Positions 34,132 through 43,116 of a stretch of DNA of 64,000 nucleotides are shown here, piece after piece. The notes under the pieces are model-generated. The model did no database searches. It was not told the origin of the DNA and was given only the letters and a program-made list of their open reading frames with translations. Source of the stretch: Hyphomicrobiales bacterium (GTDB lineage: Bacteria > Pseudomonadota > Alphaproteobacteria > Rhizobiales > Rhizobiaceae); contig UCKU01000031.1 of NCBI GenBank assembly GCA_900473185.1, positions 150,140-214,139 on the forward strand, given 5' to 3'. Position numbers and translations under genes: made by a program. The first letter of the stretch is position 1, and every line of letters begins with the position of its first letter.

Positions 34132-34917
34132 ATGTTTTTCTTCGCGAAGGTTTTCTGGCTCACGTCGCAACCCGTCACGATCGGCTTCCTGCTGGTCGCT
34201 CTCAGCGTCATCCTGATGATCTTCCGTATTCGGCGGCTCGCGATCGCGGCCGGGCTCCTGTCGCTCACGCTCATCTTCGTGAGCTTTTACACAACATCGG
34301 GTGCGCTGATCGTACAGGAGCTGGAGGATCGTTTTCCACGGCCGGCCGCACCTGCCGATGTCGCCTGCATTGTTCTGCTCGGTGGCGGGATTGTGACAAA
34401 GGTCGATAGCGTGCGCGGTGGCTACAACCTGGATGACGCGGCTGATCGCTATATCGAAACGGTGCGGCTGGCCGGCGTCTATCCCAATGCCAGGATCATC
34501 ATGTCCGGCGGCGATGGCAGTCTCCTCGGCGGCTACGTCAAGGAAGCGGATATTATCCGCAGGATGTTCGACGATTTTCATATCGACCCTGATCGTGTCG
34601 AATATGACGCGGAGTCGCGCGATACCTATGAGAACGCCATCAATACAAGGGCGATCCTGCAGAGGCTGAACCTTAACCACTGCCTGCTCGTGACATCGGG
34701 TTTCCAGATGCCGCGGGCGGTGGCAATCTTCCGCAATCTCGGCATGGACGTCACGCCCTGGGTCACCGATTACCGCACGACTGGAAAACAGGGCCTCACG
34801 CTTTCGGCCGGCCATCCGATTGACAATGCCGACCTGTTCACGACGGGCCTGCGGGAATGGATCGGCATCGTCGCCTATTATTTCGCCGGGCGCGTCTCGA
34901 CCCTTTATCCGCAGTGA
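34132..34917 (+). CDS. YdcF/ElyC-like DUF218 membrane protein
   Basis: 261 aa. Two N-terminal membrane segments (about residues 12-30 and 36-55) anchor a DUF218 domain with CIVLLGGGIV, NARIIMSGGDG, ESRDTYENAINT and LLVTSGFQMPRAV. E. coli relatives YdcF, SanA and ElyC act in envelope integrity and polysaccharide or lipid-carrier metabolism. A long frame on the opposite strand is only its shadow. The neighbour at 35090 is a glycosyltransferase, which fits an envelope role. Confidence 0.85.
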   Translation: MFFFAKVFWLTSQPVTIGFLLVALSVILMIFRIRRLAIAAGLLSLTLIFVSFYTTSGALIVQELEDRFPRPAAPADVACIVLLGGGIVTKVDSVRGGYNLDDAADRYIETVRLAGVYPNARIIMSGGDGSLLGGYVKEADIIRRMFDDFHIDPDRVEYDAESRDTYENAINTRAILQRLNLNHCLLVTSGFQMPRAVAIFRNLGMDVTPWVTDYRTTGKQGLTLSAGHPIDNADLFTTGLREWIGIVAYYFAGRVSTLYPQ

Positions 34918-35089
34918 GCGGAAGCACCGCAGCACACCGCCAAAACGGCATGTCTGCTTGTCGCGCTAACCGGTCACGAACTCGCTTCGGCCGGTGGCAT
35001 CTGTCAGCGAATTCCGCGCTTTTGCTCGCATCGGAACACCGCTATATGCTTGCGCTGACAGGGCAGGCATCGGGCGCCAGGGAGTTCAC

Positions 35090-35887
35090 TTGAGAATATT
35101 GATCATCAGCCGCAAGGCGGAGGAGGTTCGGCGGAGCTTCCAGATCCGGCAGCTGGCCGCACTCGGCCTGTCCTTCGAGTTTCTCGACGCATTCGAGGCT
35201 GCCGACCTCACGGCCGAGGAATGCCAGACGGCTGCCAGCAACTGGCCGAGCCCAACGCGGCGGCAGGACATCGGTTGCTTCCTGTCCCACCGCAAGGCCT
35301 GGCAGGCGGTTGTAGAGCATGGCGCAAAGATGCTCATCCTCGAAGACGATGCGGTGCTGTCAGACGATGTCGCTGCCGTTCTCGCCAATATCGAAGCGCG
35401 CAACGATGCGTGGAACAGCGTCTACGACCTCGAATTCGCCCCGCGGCGCCATATCCTCAACCGCAAACGCGCATGGCAGGACGAGGCCGGCCGTTTTGGC
35501 GCGACCCGCGTCTATCAGAACCGCGTGGGGCTGGCCGGTTATGTCATCGGCCCCGAGGCGGCAAAACGCATGCTTGCGGAAACCACTACCTATTCGCTGA
35601 TCGATGCGCATTTCTGGCACCGCTCCTGGCTTGCCGCCTACCAGATCGAGCCGGCGCCCGTCATCCAGCAGCGGTTTCTGGAGGGTGAGGCCGAGAGCGC
35701 CGATTTCGTGCGCCCGGAAAAGGATCTGGTCTTCCTGCCGCTCAGCAGGGTGCGCAAGCAGTTGCGCCGGCTGGAGCTTGAAAGCATCAAGGCGAGAAAC
35801 CTCCTTGCCGGCCTGTTGTGGGGGCAGAAGCGGGATGTTCTCGTTGATCGCTCGCGGTTCAATGCAGCTGTGATGAAATCGGCGTAA
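35090..35887 (+). CDS. Glycosyltransferase family 25 (LPS-type)
   Basis: 265 aa from the TTG at 35090, preceded by CAGGGAG; the earlier in-frame sequence is not family-like. Features: LRILIISRKAEEVRR at the start, SPTRRQDIGCFLSHRKAW, and KMLILEDDAVL with the ExD metal site. GT25 enzymes add galactose or glucose to lipooligosaccharide or other surface glycans. It is a lone gene behind the YdcF-like protein, so the acceptor is not evident. Confidence 0.86.
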   Translation: MRILIISRKAEEVRRSFQIRQLAALGLSFEFLDAFEAADLTAEECQTAASNWPSPTRRQDIGCFLSHRKAWQAVVEHGAKMLILEDDAVLSDDVAAVLANIEARNDAWNSVYDLEFAPRRHILNRKRAWQDEAGRFGATRVYQNRVGLAGYVIGPEAAKRMLAETTTYSLIDAHFWHRSWLAAYQIEPAPVIQQRFLEGEAESADFVRPEKDLVFLPLSRVRKQLRRLELESIKARNLLAGLLWGQKRDVLVDRSRFNAAVMKSA

Positions 35888-35927
35888 CTGGGCTGAGGGT
35901 GGAGACCAGTCAGGGAGGTAATCTGCG

Positions 35928-36113
35928 TTGCAGTTGGGACCATGCTGTTTCTGCGGGAGGGATATTGCGCCTGCAAAGCCCAATCCGTTGAGCGTCACCG
36001 TCGAAACTTCCGATGGCAAAGCCCAGGTCTGGTTTGCCCATGCAAAATGCTTCAAGGAGAAGCTGGTCGATGTGCCGGGTGCTCCTGGTTTTCTCGATCC
36101 GGCTTATTTCTGA
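35928..36113 (+). CDS. Small protein with N-terminal CxxC
   Basis: 61 aa from a TTG at 35928; AGGGAGG at 35912-35918 fixes the start. The N-terminus GPCCFCGRDI has a Cys cluster, and a further Cys lies in FAHAKCFKEKL, so a zinc site is possible. It looks like a conserved small rhizobial protein. No function can be given. Confidence 0.6.
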   Translation: MQLGPCCFCGRDIAPAKPNPLSVTVETSDGKAQVWFAHAKCFKEKLVDVPGAPGFLDPAYF

Positions 36114-36227
36114 CGCGGGCAGGGTGAGGGCGCCGCGCACCACGGACGCCCACCGTTGACACCAGCCCGCATATCCCGTATCTCGCAACCCATGCCAGTC
36201 CGCTGGCCGTAAGCGTTTGACGTCAAG

Positions 36228-36269
36228 CAACGCACTTATCGATCCTCGCCGGTCGGAGTGCGTTTTTTT
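36228..36269 (+). terminator. Probable rho-independent terminator
   Basis: ACGCACT and AGTGCGT flank a 20-base loop and are followed by seven T. It sits 115 bp after the small CxxC gene and just before the MFS gene. Confidence 0.5.
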
Positions 36270-36304
36270 GTGCCCGTCGACGAGGGAATAGCCAGGAGGT
36301 TTTC

Positions 36305-37492
36305 ATGGCTTTCCGTCTTACTGATGATCGCGAGCAGGCACGGCTTTACCTGCTGACCGCGATCCTCTTCATCGCCTATCTCTGCGTTGCGATTGCCCTT
36401 CCGGTCGTGCCCGTATTCGTGACCGGCGCGCTTGGCCTCGGCAATGGCTGGGCCGGCCTTGGCGTCGGCATTGCCTTTCTCGCCACTATCCTCACCCGCA
36501 GCTATGCCGGCGGGCTTGCCGATGGCAGGGGGGCCAAACTTGCCGTGCAGCGCGGCCTGGTTTTCTATGTGGCGGGGGCGCTGATCTCGCTCGCCGCGGG
36601 GCTCTCGCTGCAGGCGCCGGCTGCGGCTTTCGCCATCCTCGTTGCCGGGCGGCTTTTGATCGGGCTCGGCGAAAGTCTGGTCGCCGTCGGTGTCATTGCC
36701 TGGGGCATCGGGCTCGTCGGGCCGCAGCGTTCCGGCCGGGTGCTGGCGCTCATCGGCGCGGCGATCTACGGCGCGCTTGGGCTTGGCGGGCCTGTCGGAC
36801 TGCTGCTGCTCGATCATATCGGCTTTGCCGGCACGATGGCCGTCAGCGCCGTGCTGCCCTTGCTGGGGCTTGCCGCAATCCGCTGCGTACCCGCCGTTGC
36901 CGCCCATCCGGGCAGGGAGCGCCCGCCGCTTGCCGCCGTCATCGGCCGCATCTGGGTGCATGGGTTGATCGTCTGCCTGCAGGGCATGGGCTTTGCCGCG
37001 ATCGGCTCCTTCTTCACCCTCTATTTCCGCGATCTCGGCTGGGATCATGCCGGCCTCGGCCTGACCGCCTTCGGCTGCGGCTTCGTGCTGGTGCGCCTGC
37101 TCTTCGGCCACCTGCCGGATCGCTATGGCGGGCTCGCGGTCGCCGTCGTCTCACTCGCGGTCGAAGCCATCGGCCAGTTGCTGATCTGGAGTGCCGGCGA
37201 TCCCACCGTCGCCCTGATCGGCGCCTTCATGACCGGCCTCGGCTGCTCGATGATCTTTCCCGCCATGGGGCGTGAGGTCGTGCATCTCGTGGCACCGCAT
37301 CTGCGCGGCACGGCGCTTGGCGGATTTTCGGCCTTTCAGGATCTGGCTTACGGGCTGACCGGACCGCTGGCCGGCGTGCTGGCGGATCGGGCGGGCTATG
37401 GCAGCGTGTTTCTCGTCGGCGGGGTGACGGCGGTTTGCGGGTTTGTGATCGCTGTCGTGCTAAGGCGAGGGAAGGTGGTTGCTGCGGGGTGA
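36305..37492 (+). CDS. MFS transporter, arabinose-efflux (YfcJ/YhhS) type
   Basis: 395 aa with about twelve hydrophobic segments and a short Lys/Arg-poor loop pattern. The first segments (LTAILFIAYLCVAIALPVVPVFV) and the loop after TM2 (SYAGGLADGRGAKLAV) fit the DHA1-like YfcJ/YhhS group. AGGAGG precedes the ATG. It is an inner-membrane proton-coupled exporter of sugar- or drug-like substrates; the specific cargo is unknown. Confidence 0.88.
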   Translation: MAFRLTDDREQARLYLLTAILFIAYLCVAIALPVVPVFVTGALGLGNGWAGLGVGIAFLATILTRSYAGGLADGRGAKLAVQRGLVFYVAGALISLAAGLSLQAPAAAFAILVAGRLLIGLGESLVAVGVIAWGIGLVGPQRSGRVLALIGAAIYGALGLGGPVGLLLLDHIGFAGTMAVSAVLPLLGLAAIRCVPAVAAHPGRERPPLAAVIGRIWVHGLIVCLQGMGFAAIGSFFTLYFRDLGWDHAGLGLTAFGCGFVLVRLLFGHLPDRYGGLAVAVVSLAVEAIGQLLIWSAGDPTVALIGAFMTGLGCSMIFPAMGREVVHLVAPHLRGTALGGFSAFQDLAYGLTGPLAGVLADRAGYGSVFLVGGVTAVCGFVIAVVLRRGKVVAAG

Positions 37493-37738
37493 TGCAGCGA
37501 GGTGAGGGTGCATGGATGAGGAGGAGGGTGCCGGAAGCACCCCCTCCATTCTGCCGGAGTCGAGCCATGGGTCTCGACCCGTCCCAGCCGGTCCTCAATA
37601 TCCCCCGGTTAACTGAATGCGCAGCGGAGACGGCTCGCACTGACGCGACCCTCTATCGCTTCTATCCTCACGGTTGTATAATTCCGCAGACAAACGAGTG
37701 TGGTGTATTCGCAGCCCGTTACCCAAGGGGAGGATGCC

Positions 37739-38059
37739 TTGTCCAGATCATCGTTGTTTCTGTCACTAGCGCTGGCTGTCGGCCTGTCAGTCCCATCAAT
37801 ATCCGTGCCGACCGAAGCAAACGCACAGACCCAGATCTCCATCAGCGTCGGCACCAATCTCAACAGCGGCAGAGGGATTACCTGTAGTCAGGGCGAGAGG
37901 CTGATCCGCAGCCGTGGTTTCAGGGACGTCAGGCGGATCGACTGCCGTGGTCGTTTCTTCGTTTATCATGCCCGGAGAGGCAACAGCCGGTTCGAGATCT
38001 CCATACGGCAGCGCGATGGCCGCGTTGTGGATATGCGCCGCATCGGCGGAAGGCGATAG
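37739..38059 (+). CDS. Small secreted basic protein
   Basis: 106 aa from the TTG at 37739, supported by AAGGGGAGG five bases upstream and by the immediate signal peptide (SLALAVGLSVPSISVPTEANAQ). The mature part is Arg-rich, with two Cys likely to pair (GITCSQGERLIRSRGFRDV, RIDCRGRFFVY). A conserved rhizobial periplasmic or secreted hypothetical; related proteins look like PepSY-like small domains. An in-frame GTG at 37700 is an alternative start. Confidence 0.7.
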   Translation: MSRSSLFLSLALAVGLSVPSISVPTEANAQTQISISVGTNLNSGRGITCSQGERLIRSRGFRDVRRIDCRGRFFVYHARRGNSRFEISIRQRDGRVVDMRRIGGRR

Positions 38060-38270
38060 CGCCAGGAAGGTGAGATCCACGATCTGCACGCGCCTGTCCG
38101 ATTCTGGCGCAAAGTTGCCCTGAACGCCACCATCAAGGTTAGTGGCGTCTGGCTGTCGAATTCCGCCCTCGTCAATCTCCCTCCTTGGGAGGCCGAAGGA
38201 CGGGTCGAGACCCTTGCCCTGCTCCCGTAGCGACCCATCTCCCTGACGGTCACAACCGGGGACATTACCC

Positions 38271-38825
38271 ATGCCAACACAAATCCTCTTCATCCAGGGC
38301 GCCGGCGAAACCACCCACGACCAGTGGGACAACAAGCTCGTCGACAGCCTCGCCCGCGAACTCGGCGAGGCCTATGCCATCAGCTACCCCCGCATGCCCG
38401 ATGAAGCGGACCCGCATTATCAGGCCTGGAAAGCCGCAGTTGTCGCCGAGTTCCAGACCCTCGAAGACGGCGCCATCCTGATCGGCCATTCCTTCGGCGG
38501 CACGGTGCTTCTCCACACGCTCGCCGAAGAGTGGCCGGCATTCGAGCCCGGTGCCGTCATCCTCATCGCGCCGCCCTTCATGGGTGCCGGCGGATGGGAG
38601 AGCGAAGAGATCGCCGGGCGTGACGACTTTTCCGAAAGCCTGCCGGAGGGGCTGCCCGTGCTCATCTATCACGGCAGCGAGGATGACACCGTGCCCTTTG
38701 CCCATATCGAGGCTTACGCCAGGGCGATCCCGGATGCAGTCCTTTGCTCGCTGCCGGGGCGCGATCACCAGCTCGACAATGATCTCGCCGACGTGGCCAA
38801 GGATATACGCTCGCTGGCCGCATAG
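38271..38825 (+). CDS. Alpha/beta hydrolase (RBBP9/YdeN type)
   Basis: 184 aa. FIQGAGETTHDQWDNKL (the oxyanion region), the nucleophile elbow GHSFGG, the aspartate in YHGSEDDTVPF and the histidine in GRDHQLDN make a complete catalytic triad. The size matches the RBBP9/YdeN family of small serine hydrolases. Cytoplasmic; the substrate is unknown. Confidence 0.86.
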   Translation: MPTQILFIQGAGETTHDQWDNKLVDSLARELGEAYAISYPRMPDEADPHYQAWKAAVVAEFQTLEDGAILIGHSFGGTVLLHTLAEEWPAFEPGAVILIAPPFMGAGGWESEEIAGRDDFSESLPEGLPVLIYHGSEDDTVPFAHIEAYARAIPDAVLCSLPGRDHQLDNDLADVAKDIRSLAA

Positions 38826-38909
38826 GCCCGCCGGCCCCATTCCATCACTCAACCATTGGCATCGCATCCTCCCGCATCGCTGAAATCAAAGCCGATGCAG
38901 GAGTTGCGC

Positions 38910-39119
38910 ATGATATCGAGATATTTTGGATCAATGGGCGAGGCGCCTTTCCGCGCGCCTGCGCTGACGCCGGATCTCTGCCGCCTCAATACCATCGGCA
39001 TGCTCCAGCCGCTTACCGGCTTCCTCCTTGCTGCCGGCTTCGTGCTCTCGCTCGCCGGCCACTATGAGGCCCAGCTCATCCGTGCGGAGCGCGTCCAGCA
39101 GGAGGTCATCGGCCGATGA
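38910..39119 (+). CDS. Small single-span membrane protein
   Basis: 69 aa from ATG 38910, with CAGGAG at a good distance. One hydrophobic segment (PLTGFLLAAGFVLSLAGHY) is followed by a charged tail. Its stop overlaps the next ATG as ATGA (39116-39119), so it is translationally coupled to that gene. No family recognised. Confidence 0.6.
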   Translation: MISRYFGSMGEAPFRAPALTPDLCRLNTIGMLQPLTGFLLAAGFVLSLAGHYEAQLIRAERVQQEVIGR

Positions 39120-39433
39120 ACGCCTTCAGCCTGCGGTTCGATTTCGACGAACTCGTCATCCCCGTCCTCGGCCGGAACGATAGTGGTCTGCTGCTATACG
39201 GATCGGCAGAGCTCTCGGGCGACCACGAGGGCTTCAGTGTCGAGATGATCCATCTTGCCGAGGGCACGGTGCTTCACCCGGCCGGCAATGCCGAATCCGG
39301 CAGACCCGCGCCCTTTGCCGACGAGCTCTTCCGGCGCATCGCCGCCGTCATCGGGAACGACAAGACGGTGCTCGGCCGCCACGCGGCAATGGAATGGGCC
39401 GAGCTCGTGGAGCGCCACAGCGAGGCGGCCTGA
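39116..39433 (+). CDS. Conserved hypothetical protein coupled to the upstream small gene
   Basis: 105 aa, starting in a 4-base overlap with the gene before it. Acidic, mixed alpha/beta, without membrane segments or recognised motifs (FSLRFDFDELVIPVLGRND at the start). The coupling implies stoichiometric production with the 69-aa membrane protein, perhaps as its cytoplasmic partner (inference). Confidence 0.6.
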   Translation: MNAFSLRFDFDELVIPVLGRNDSGLLLYGSAELSGDHEGFSVEMIHLAEGTVLHPAGNAESGRPAPFADELFRRIAAVIGNDKTVLGRHAAMEWAELVERHSEAA

Positions 39434-39612
39434 GCGCCGTATGCCGGTGCGGAACATAAACCTATCTTTGCTTGCTTTCGAGCGTTCCGGGTCGCTGAAT
39501 AGTCCCGTCTGATATGGATCGTGATCGAAGATAGGAATAATTTCCTTGATTGTTGTCGGCATTGGCAGGTACAACCTTATGACGGCAGCGATATCCAGAG
39601 AGGGAGTTTTGC

Positions 39613-39894
39613 ATGCAGGCCTGCCCGCTCCGAAGGAGCGACGATAGCGAACTCGTCTTGCTCTGCGGTGAGCTGCACGAAGCGGCAATGTTTGCGGAAC
39701 GGCGGCTGAAAGCAATGCCTGACTATGCCGATACCCTGGAGGAGGCGGCAGCGATCGAGGCGATCCTGCAGCCGGGTGAAGTAATCGCCGACCGGATACT
39801 GTGTCTGCATGCGGTGACATCGGATGGCGTCGAGGCTCGGCTGCGTGCGGCGCTCTGGAAGCAAGGGGAGTATATCGGCACTTATCTGGGTTAA
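39613..39894 (+). CDS. Small conserved hypothetical protein
   Basis: 93 aa, ATG 39613 after a GAGGGAG. Cytoplasmic, acidic and helical (DYADTLEEAAAIEAILQPGEVIADRILCLHA). No family recognised; it has the look of the small orphan proteins common in Rhizobium genomes. Convergent with the secreted protein gene at 39907. Confidence 0.55.
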   Translation: MQACPLRRSDDSELVLLCGELHEAAMFAERRLKAMPDYADTLEEAAAIEAILQPGEVIADRILCLHAVTSDGVEARLRAALWKQGEYIGTYLG

Positions 39895-39906
39895 GGATGA
39901 ATGAGG

Positions 39907-40290
39907 CTAATCGGCCTTCCTGCCCTTGGAGACCGTCCAGGAATCCGCGTGGTTCCCAATCAGGAAGGCAATGCGCCTGCTGTCGCCTAAGACCGCGTGG
40001 CACTGCCATCCGACACGTTTGTCCTCGGTCTGCAGGAGACGGACATCCGTGCTCACGTCGGAGCAGAATTTGTCGCCTTCGATCCTCCAGTGTCCATTCG
40101 CCCGCTTACTGCCTTTCCGGTAGATCGCCGTGCCGTCCGGATCGAAATACTGAACCTCATTCTCGTTGCTGATCGAATTTCCCTCCAACGCCGCCTTGAT
40201 CTCTGCGCTTGTCATCGTTTGCGCCATAGCCATTCCGGGCGGCAGGACGGCCACGGCGGCGAGCATCGTTGATGCCTTGATGCAGGTCAT
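39907..40290 (-). CDS. Secreted hypothetical protein
   Basis: 127 aa with a signal peptide (MTCIKASTMLAAVAVLPPGMAMAQ). The mature part has two Cys (GDKFCSDV and VGWQCHAV) and a pattern of strands (EVQYFDPDGTAIYRKGSKRANGHWRI) resembling small periplasmic beta proteins in which a W..RIEG.KFC motif recurs. Function unknown. Confidence 0.65.
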   Translation of the reverse strand: MTCIKASTMLAAVAVLPPGMAMAQTMTSAEIKAALEGNSISNENEVQYFDPDGTAIYRKGSKRANGHWRIEGDKFCSDVSTDVRLLQTEDKRVGWQCHAVLGDSRRIAFLIGNHADSWTVSKGRKAD

Positions 40291-40483
40291 CTTGTCTCTC
40301 CTCTCCGTTCATCCTCTCCAAAAATGATGCGCCCGGTGCCATGCAATCACAAGCAGCATCGATGCTGCTTGTGGCCAATCGCCATTATCGATCGTCAGAT
40401 CGAGCCTCGCCAGGCTGCTCGCGTCACGATACAGGCTTCTCTTGTCGGGGAGGCATGGAGCGGGGTTTTTCGCCGCACCCACG

Positions 40484-41293
40484 CTAAATCGCCGGCAGCA
40501 TCCCGCCGTCCACCCTGGGATTCAACCCCGTAATATACCCCGCACGCGGGCTGACAAGGAAGGAGACGGCGTCGGCGATCTCCTCCAGCGTCCCCACGCG
40601 CCCAAGCGGCACCTCGGCGAAAAGCGGCAGCACCGCCTGTTCGATCGTCTCCCATGCGGCGTCCGCACCCACGCCGCGTTCAGCCGCCACCTCGCGGAAG
40701 CGGGCGTCCAGGCGGGCGCTGCGGATCGTGCCCGGCGAAATCGTATTGACGGTCACGCCCTCGGCCGCCACCGCCTTTGCCATGGAAGAGGTCATGGCAT
40801 TCATGGCGGCCTTGCAGGCGGAGTAATCAGGCCTGCCGGCAGGCGGCATCAGGCCGGCGAGGCTTGAAATATTGATGACGCGGCCGAAGCCTGCCTTGCG
40901 CATGTCAGGCAGCAGCCTTGTGGTTACCCGGACTGCGGCCAGAACATTGCGGTCGTAGGCTGCGGCCCAGGAGGCGGGGCGGCTGTTTGCCCAGTCCTCC
41001 GGCTCGCCCGAGCCGCCGGCATTGTTGATGACGATGTCGATGCGGCCGGCAAGCGCCTGTGCCTCGTCGATCAGGCGTTCCACCTCGTCATCGATGATGA
41101 GGTCACCAGTCACCGCATGGGCGCGGCCGCCTTCGGCAATGATCTCGTAGGCCACGCGCTCCGTTTCGGCCCTATTGCGGCCGTGGACGATGACGGTGGC
41201 CTTCTCGCGGGCGAGCCCTCTGGCGATCGCTTCGCCAATGCCCTTGCTGCTGCCGGTGACGAGTGCGGTCTTGCCGTCGAGTTTCAAATCCAT
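40484..41293 (-). CDS. Short-chain dehydrogenase/reductase
   Basis: 269 aa from ATG 41293. The Rossmann motif ALVTGSSKGIGEAIA (TGxxxGIG), the NNAGGSG loop, the catalytic Ser in INISSLAG and Tyr-x3-Lys in PDYSACKAAMNA are all present; the arginine in HGRNRAET favours NADP. It is divergent from an HxlR regulator 45 bp away, which probably controls it. Substrate unknown. Confidence 0.9.
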   Translation of the reverse strand: MDLKLDGKTALVTGSSKGIGEAIARGLAREKATVIVHGRNRAETERVAYEIIAEGGRAHAVTGDLIIDDEVERLIDEAQALAGRIDIVINNAGGSGEPEDWANSRPASWAAAYDRNVLAAVRVTTRLLPDMRKAGFGRVINISSLAGLMPPAGRPDYSACKAAMNAMTSSMAKAVAAEGVTVNTISPGTIRSARLDARFREVAAERGVGADAAWETIEQAVLPLFAEVPLGRVGTLEEIADAVSFLVSPRAGYITGLNPRVDGGMLPAI

Positions 41294-41338
41294 CGCGGTC
41301 TTCCTATCTTGGAGTGGAGGAAAGCACAGAAGAACAGG

Positions 41339-41722
41339 ATGATGCTGGACACAATTACGCACTTAAAAGTGCCTGTAGGACAGGAAGAACGCTCCGTCTG
41401 CCTCGGGCCTGACGGTTCCGTCGCGCATGTGACGCGGGTGCTGAAAATGATCAGCGGGCGCTGGAAGCTGCCGATCCTGTTCCGGCTCTTCGCCGAGCCC
41501 TCGATGCGCACCCTGCAATTGAAGCGGGACATGCCGGGCATTTCGCAGAAGATGCTGACCCAGCATCTGCGGGAGCTGGAAAAGGACGGGCTTGTTGATC
41601 GGCGGGATCTCGGTGAGCAGCCGCCGCGTGTGGAATATCAGCTGACGGAGGCGGGCAGGGCGCTGATGCCGGTGCTGATGGCGGCGCGGGAATTTTCGCG
41701 GGGGTATGGGGCTGGGAGGTAG
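41339..41722 (+). CDS. HxlR-family transcriptional regulator
   Basis: About 127 aa from ATG 41339 (ATG ATG; 41342 equally possible). A winged helix-turn-helix of HxlR/MarR-like type is seen: VTRVLKMISGRWKLPILFRLF, then LKRDMPGISQKMLTQHLRELEKDGLVDR. Members sense aldehydes or disulphide stress through Cys; here only one Cys (SVCLGPDG) precedes the domain. It is divergent from the SDR gene with a very short shared promoter, so joint control is likely. Confidence 0.86.
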   Translation: MMLDTITHLKVPVGQEERSVCLGPDGSVAHVTRVLKMISGRWKLPILFRLFAEPSMRTLQLKRDMPGISQKMLTQHLRELEKDGLVDRRDLGEQPPRVEYQLTEAGRALMPVLMAAREFSRGYGAGR

Positions 41723-41754
41723 AAGGCGGCATTCAGTCATGCGCGTCGAACTTG

Positions 41755-41888
41755 CGGCCCCCTCATCCGCCCTTCGGGCACCTTCCCCCCAGGGGAGAAG
41801 GGGTAAGCCGCGCCGTTTCGGCAATCTCACAGGCAACGCATGGCAAGTCCCCTCTACCCAGCGGGGAGAGGGTTAGGTGAGGGGGCCG
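41755..41888. repeat. Intergenic inverted repeat sharing an arm with 60275
   Basis: The left arm GCCCCCTCATCCGCCCTTCG with the following GGCACCTTC is identical over 29 bases to the arm at 60275. The right arm (AGGTGAGGGGGCCGC) is a degenerate reverse complement. It lies between the hxlR-type gene and the cold-shock gene. Confidence 0.7.
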
Positions 41889-41922
41889 CACCCTTGAAGG
41901 TCGGCTAAGTCCCGCTACCCCC

Positions 41923-41958
41923 CAAAAAACAAAAACGGCGCCCCTTGCGGAGCGCCGT
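41923..41958 (-). terminator. Rho-independent terminator of the cold-shock gene
   Basis: Read leftward: ACGGCGC, loop, GCGCCGT, then TTTTTGTTTTTT. It begins 33 bp after the stop codon of the gene at 41991. Confidence 0.85.
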
Positions 41959-41990
41959 CGCCTGCTTGACGCAGAAAGACCTGAATCAGA

Positions 41991-42203
41991 TCAGAAGGCC
42001 TGGATGTTAACAGCCTTCGGGCCCTTGCCCATGCGATCCGGCTCGGTGTCGAAAGAAACCTGCTGACCTTCGCGGAGCGACTGGATGCCAGAAGCCTGGA
42101 GAGCGGAGATGTGGACGAAAACGTCCTTCGCGCCGCCTTCCGGCGTGATGAAACCAAAACCCTTGTCCTGGTTGAAGAATTTTACGGTGCCCTTGGTGGC
42201 CAT
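41991..42203 (-). CDS. Cold-shock domain protein (CspA family)
   Basis: 70 aa. The RNA-binding motifs KGFGFITPE (RNP1) and DVFVHISAL (RNP2) are intact. ATG 42203 follows an AAGGAC. A single-stranded nucleic-acid chaperone that keeps mRNA unfolded in cold or stationary phase. A long gene-free leader region (42204 onward) and a strong terminator suggest a well-expressed single-gene transcript. Confidence 0.95.
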   Translation of the reverse strand: MATKGTVKFFNQDKGFGFITPEGGAKDVFVHISALQASGIQSLREGQQVSFDTEPDRMGKGPKAVNIQAF

Positions 42204-43116
42204 GGGGGATAGTCCTTTTCCCATTGGTAGTTAGTTTATCCGCACCCCCGGCGGTGGGGAGGCGGACGGCTTTAGCTTTCGCGTTTCGGCCCTGGAGCCC
42301 GGCGCGAAGGGTCAGTCGAGACGTCACGTACGGGGAAAGAACATCTACGCGCATGGGTGTCACCCATACCGCCCTACCGGAGTTGGCGCTCCGAAAGGGC
42401 ATTACCACTTCAGTCCAGTCACCGGCATGCGAAATGCCCGAGTGTTGCAGTTCGTGCCAGCATTTCGGGCAAAAAGCAAGCGGCAATATTGTGGCATGTC
42501 TTTCGCGGTTGCGAGAATGGGTGATGATTCAAATGGTTGGCAGAAGATTAGCAGAGCCTTGCAAGGTTGTGCTATTGCGGGACGAGGCGAGATTTGCAAC
42601 CTCAAGGCGGCGGGCTGCATCTTCCGGCTGACGGGCTCCCGGTTCCCCTGGAATCCCTTTTATCGGCGTGCGGCCAGAGGGGTGGAGAAAGTAGCCGATT
42701 CACAGCGGTTCTGGCGGCCATTCTGCGTCCAAAGCGTCCATGATGTGGGCTCGGCTCTACCGTGGATGTCATCCACCGGGGTCCCGATCATCGAGGTGTG
42801 GCGACGTGAGCCTTCAATCTGGCGGTGAAGGCGAAAATGTGCGATTATCGGTCGAGGCGACTGCTGACTAGGCAGACGCCGGGGCAACTATTTCATTGCT
42901 AGCCATCGACGCTTCGATAGCGGGTACGCCTGTCGCCACCCTATGGCGAGTGATCAGTGCGGCATTCATCCAGCCAACACGCCCGACCTCCTGCAGCACC
43001 ATGCCGCGAACTGTCACAACATCAGATCGTCTTCGGCCGAGAGGATGGCATCCTTCTACTCTGAGAGGCCGTGCCAAAGGGGCCGAGCAACGAGCAAACT
43101 CAACGGAGGATATACG
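42204..43116. other. Gene-poor stretch between the cold-shock and arylsulfatase genes
   Basis: About 910 bp. The first 150 or so bases probably hold the promoter and leader of the cold-shock gene. Short frames exist on both strands (for example 42427-42828 rightward, 42868-43077 leftward), but none has a convincing start, codon bias or family look. This could be a decayed gene or the edge of an insertion that brought in the arylsulfatase. Confidence 0.4.

Noticed and set aside
34054..34935. 293-codon leftward frame opposite the YdcF-like gene
   Set aside because: Shadow; the rightward frame has membrane segments and DUF218 motifs.
42427..42828. 133-codon rightward frame in the gene-poor stretch before the arylsulfatase
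   Set aside because: No ribosome-binding site, Trp/Arg-rich unfoldable sequence and overlap with frames on the other strand.
42868..43077. 69-codon leftward frame ending in a plausible C-terminus
   Set aside because: Could be a decayed gene end, but no family match is recognised and no start signal is seen.
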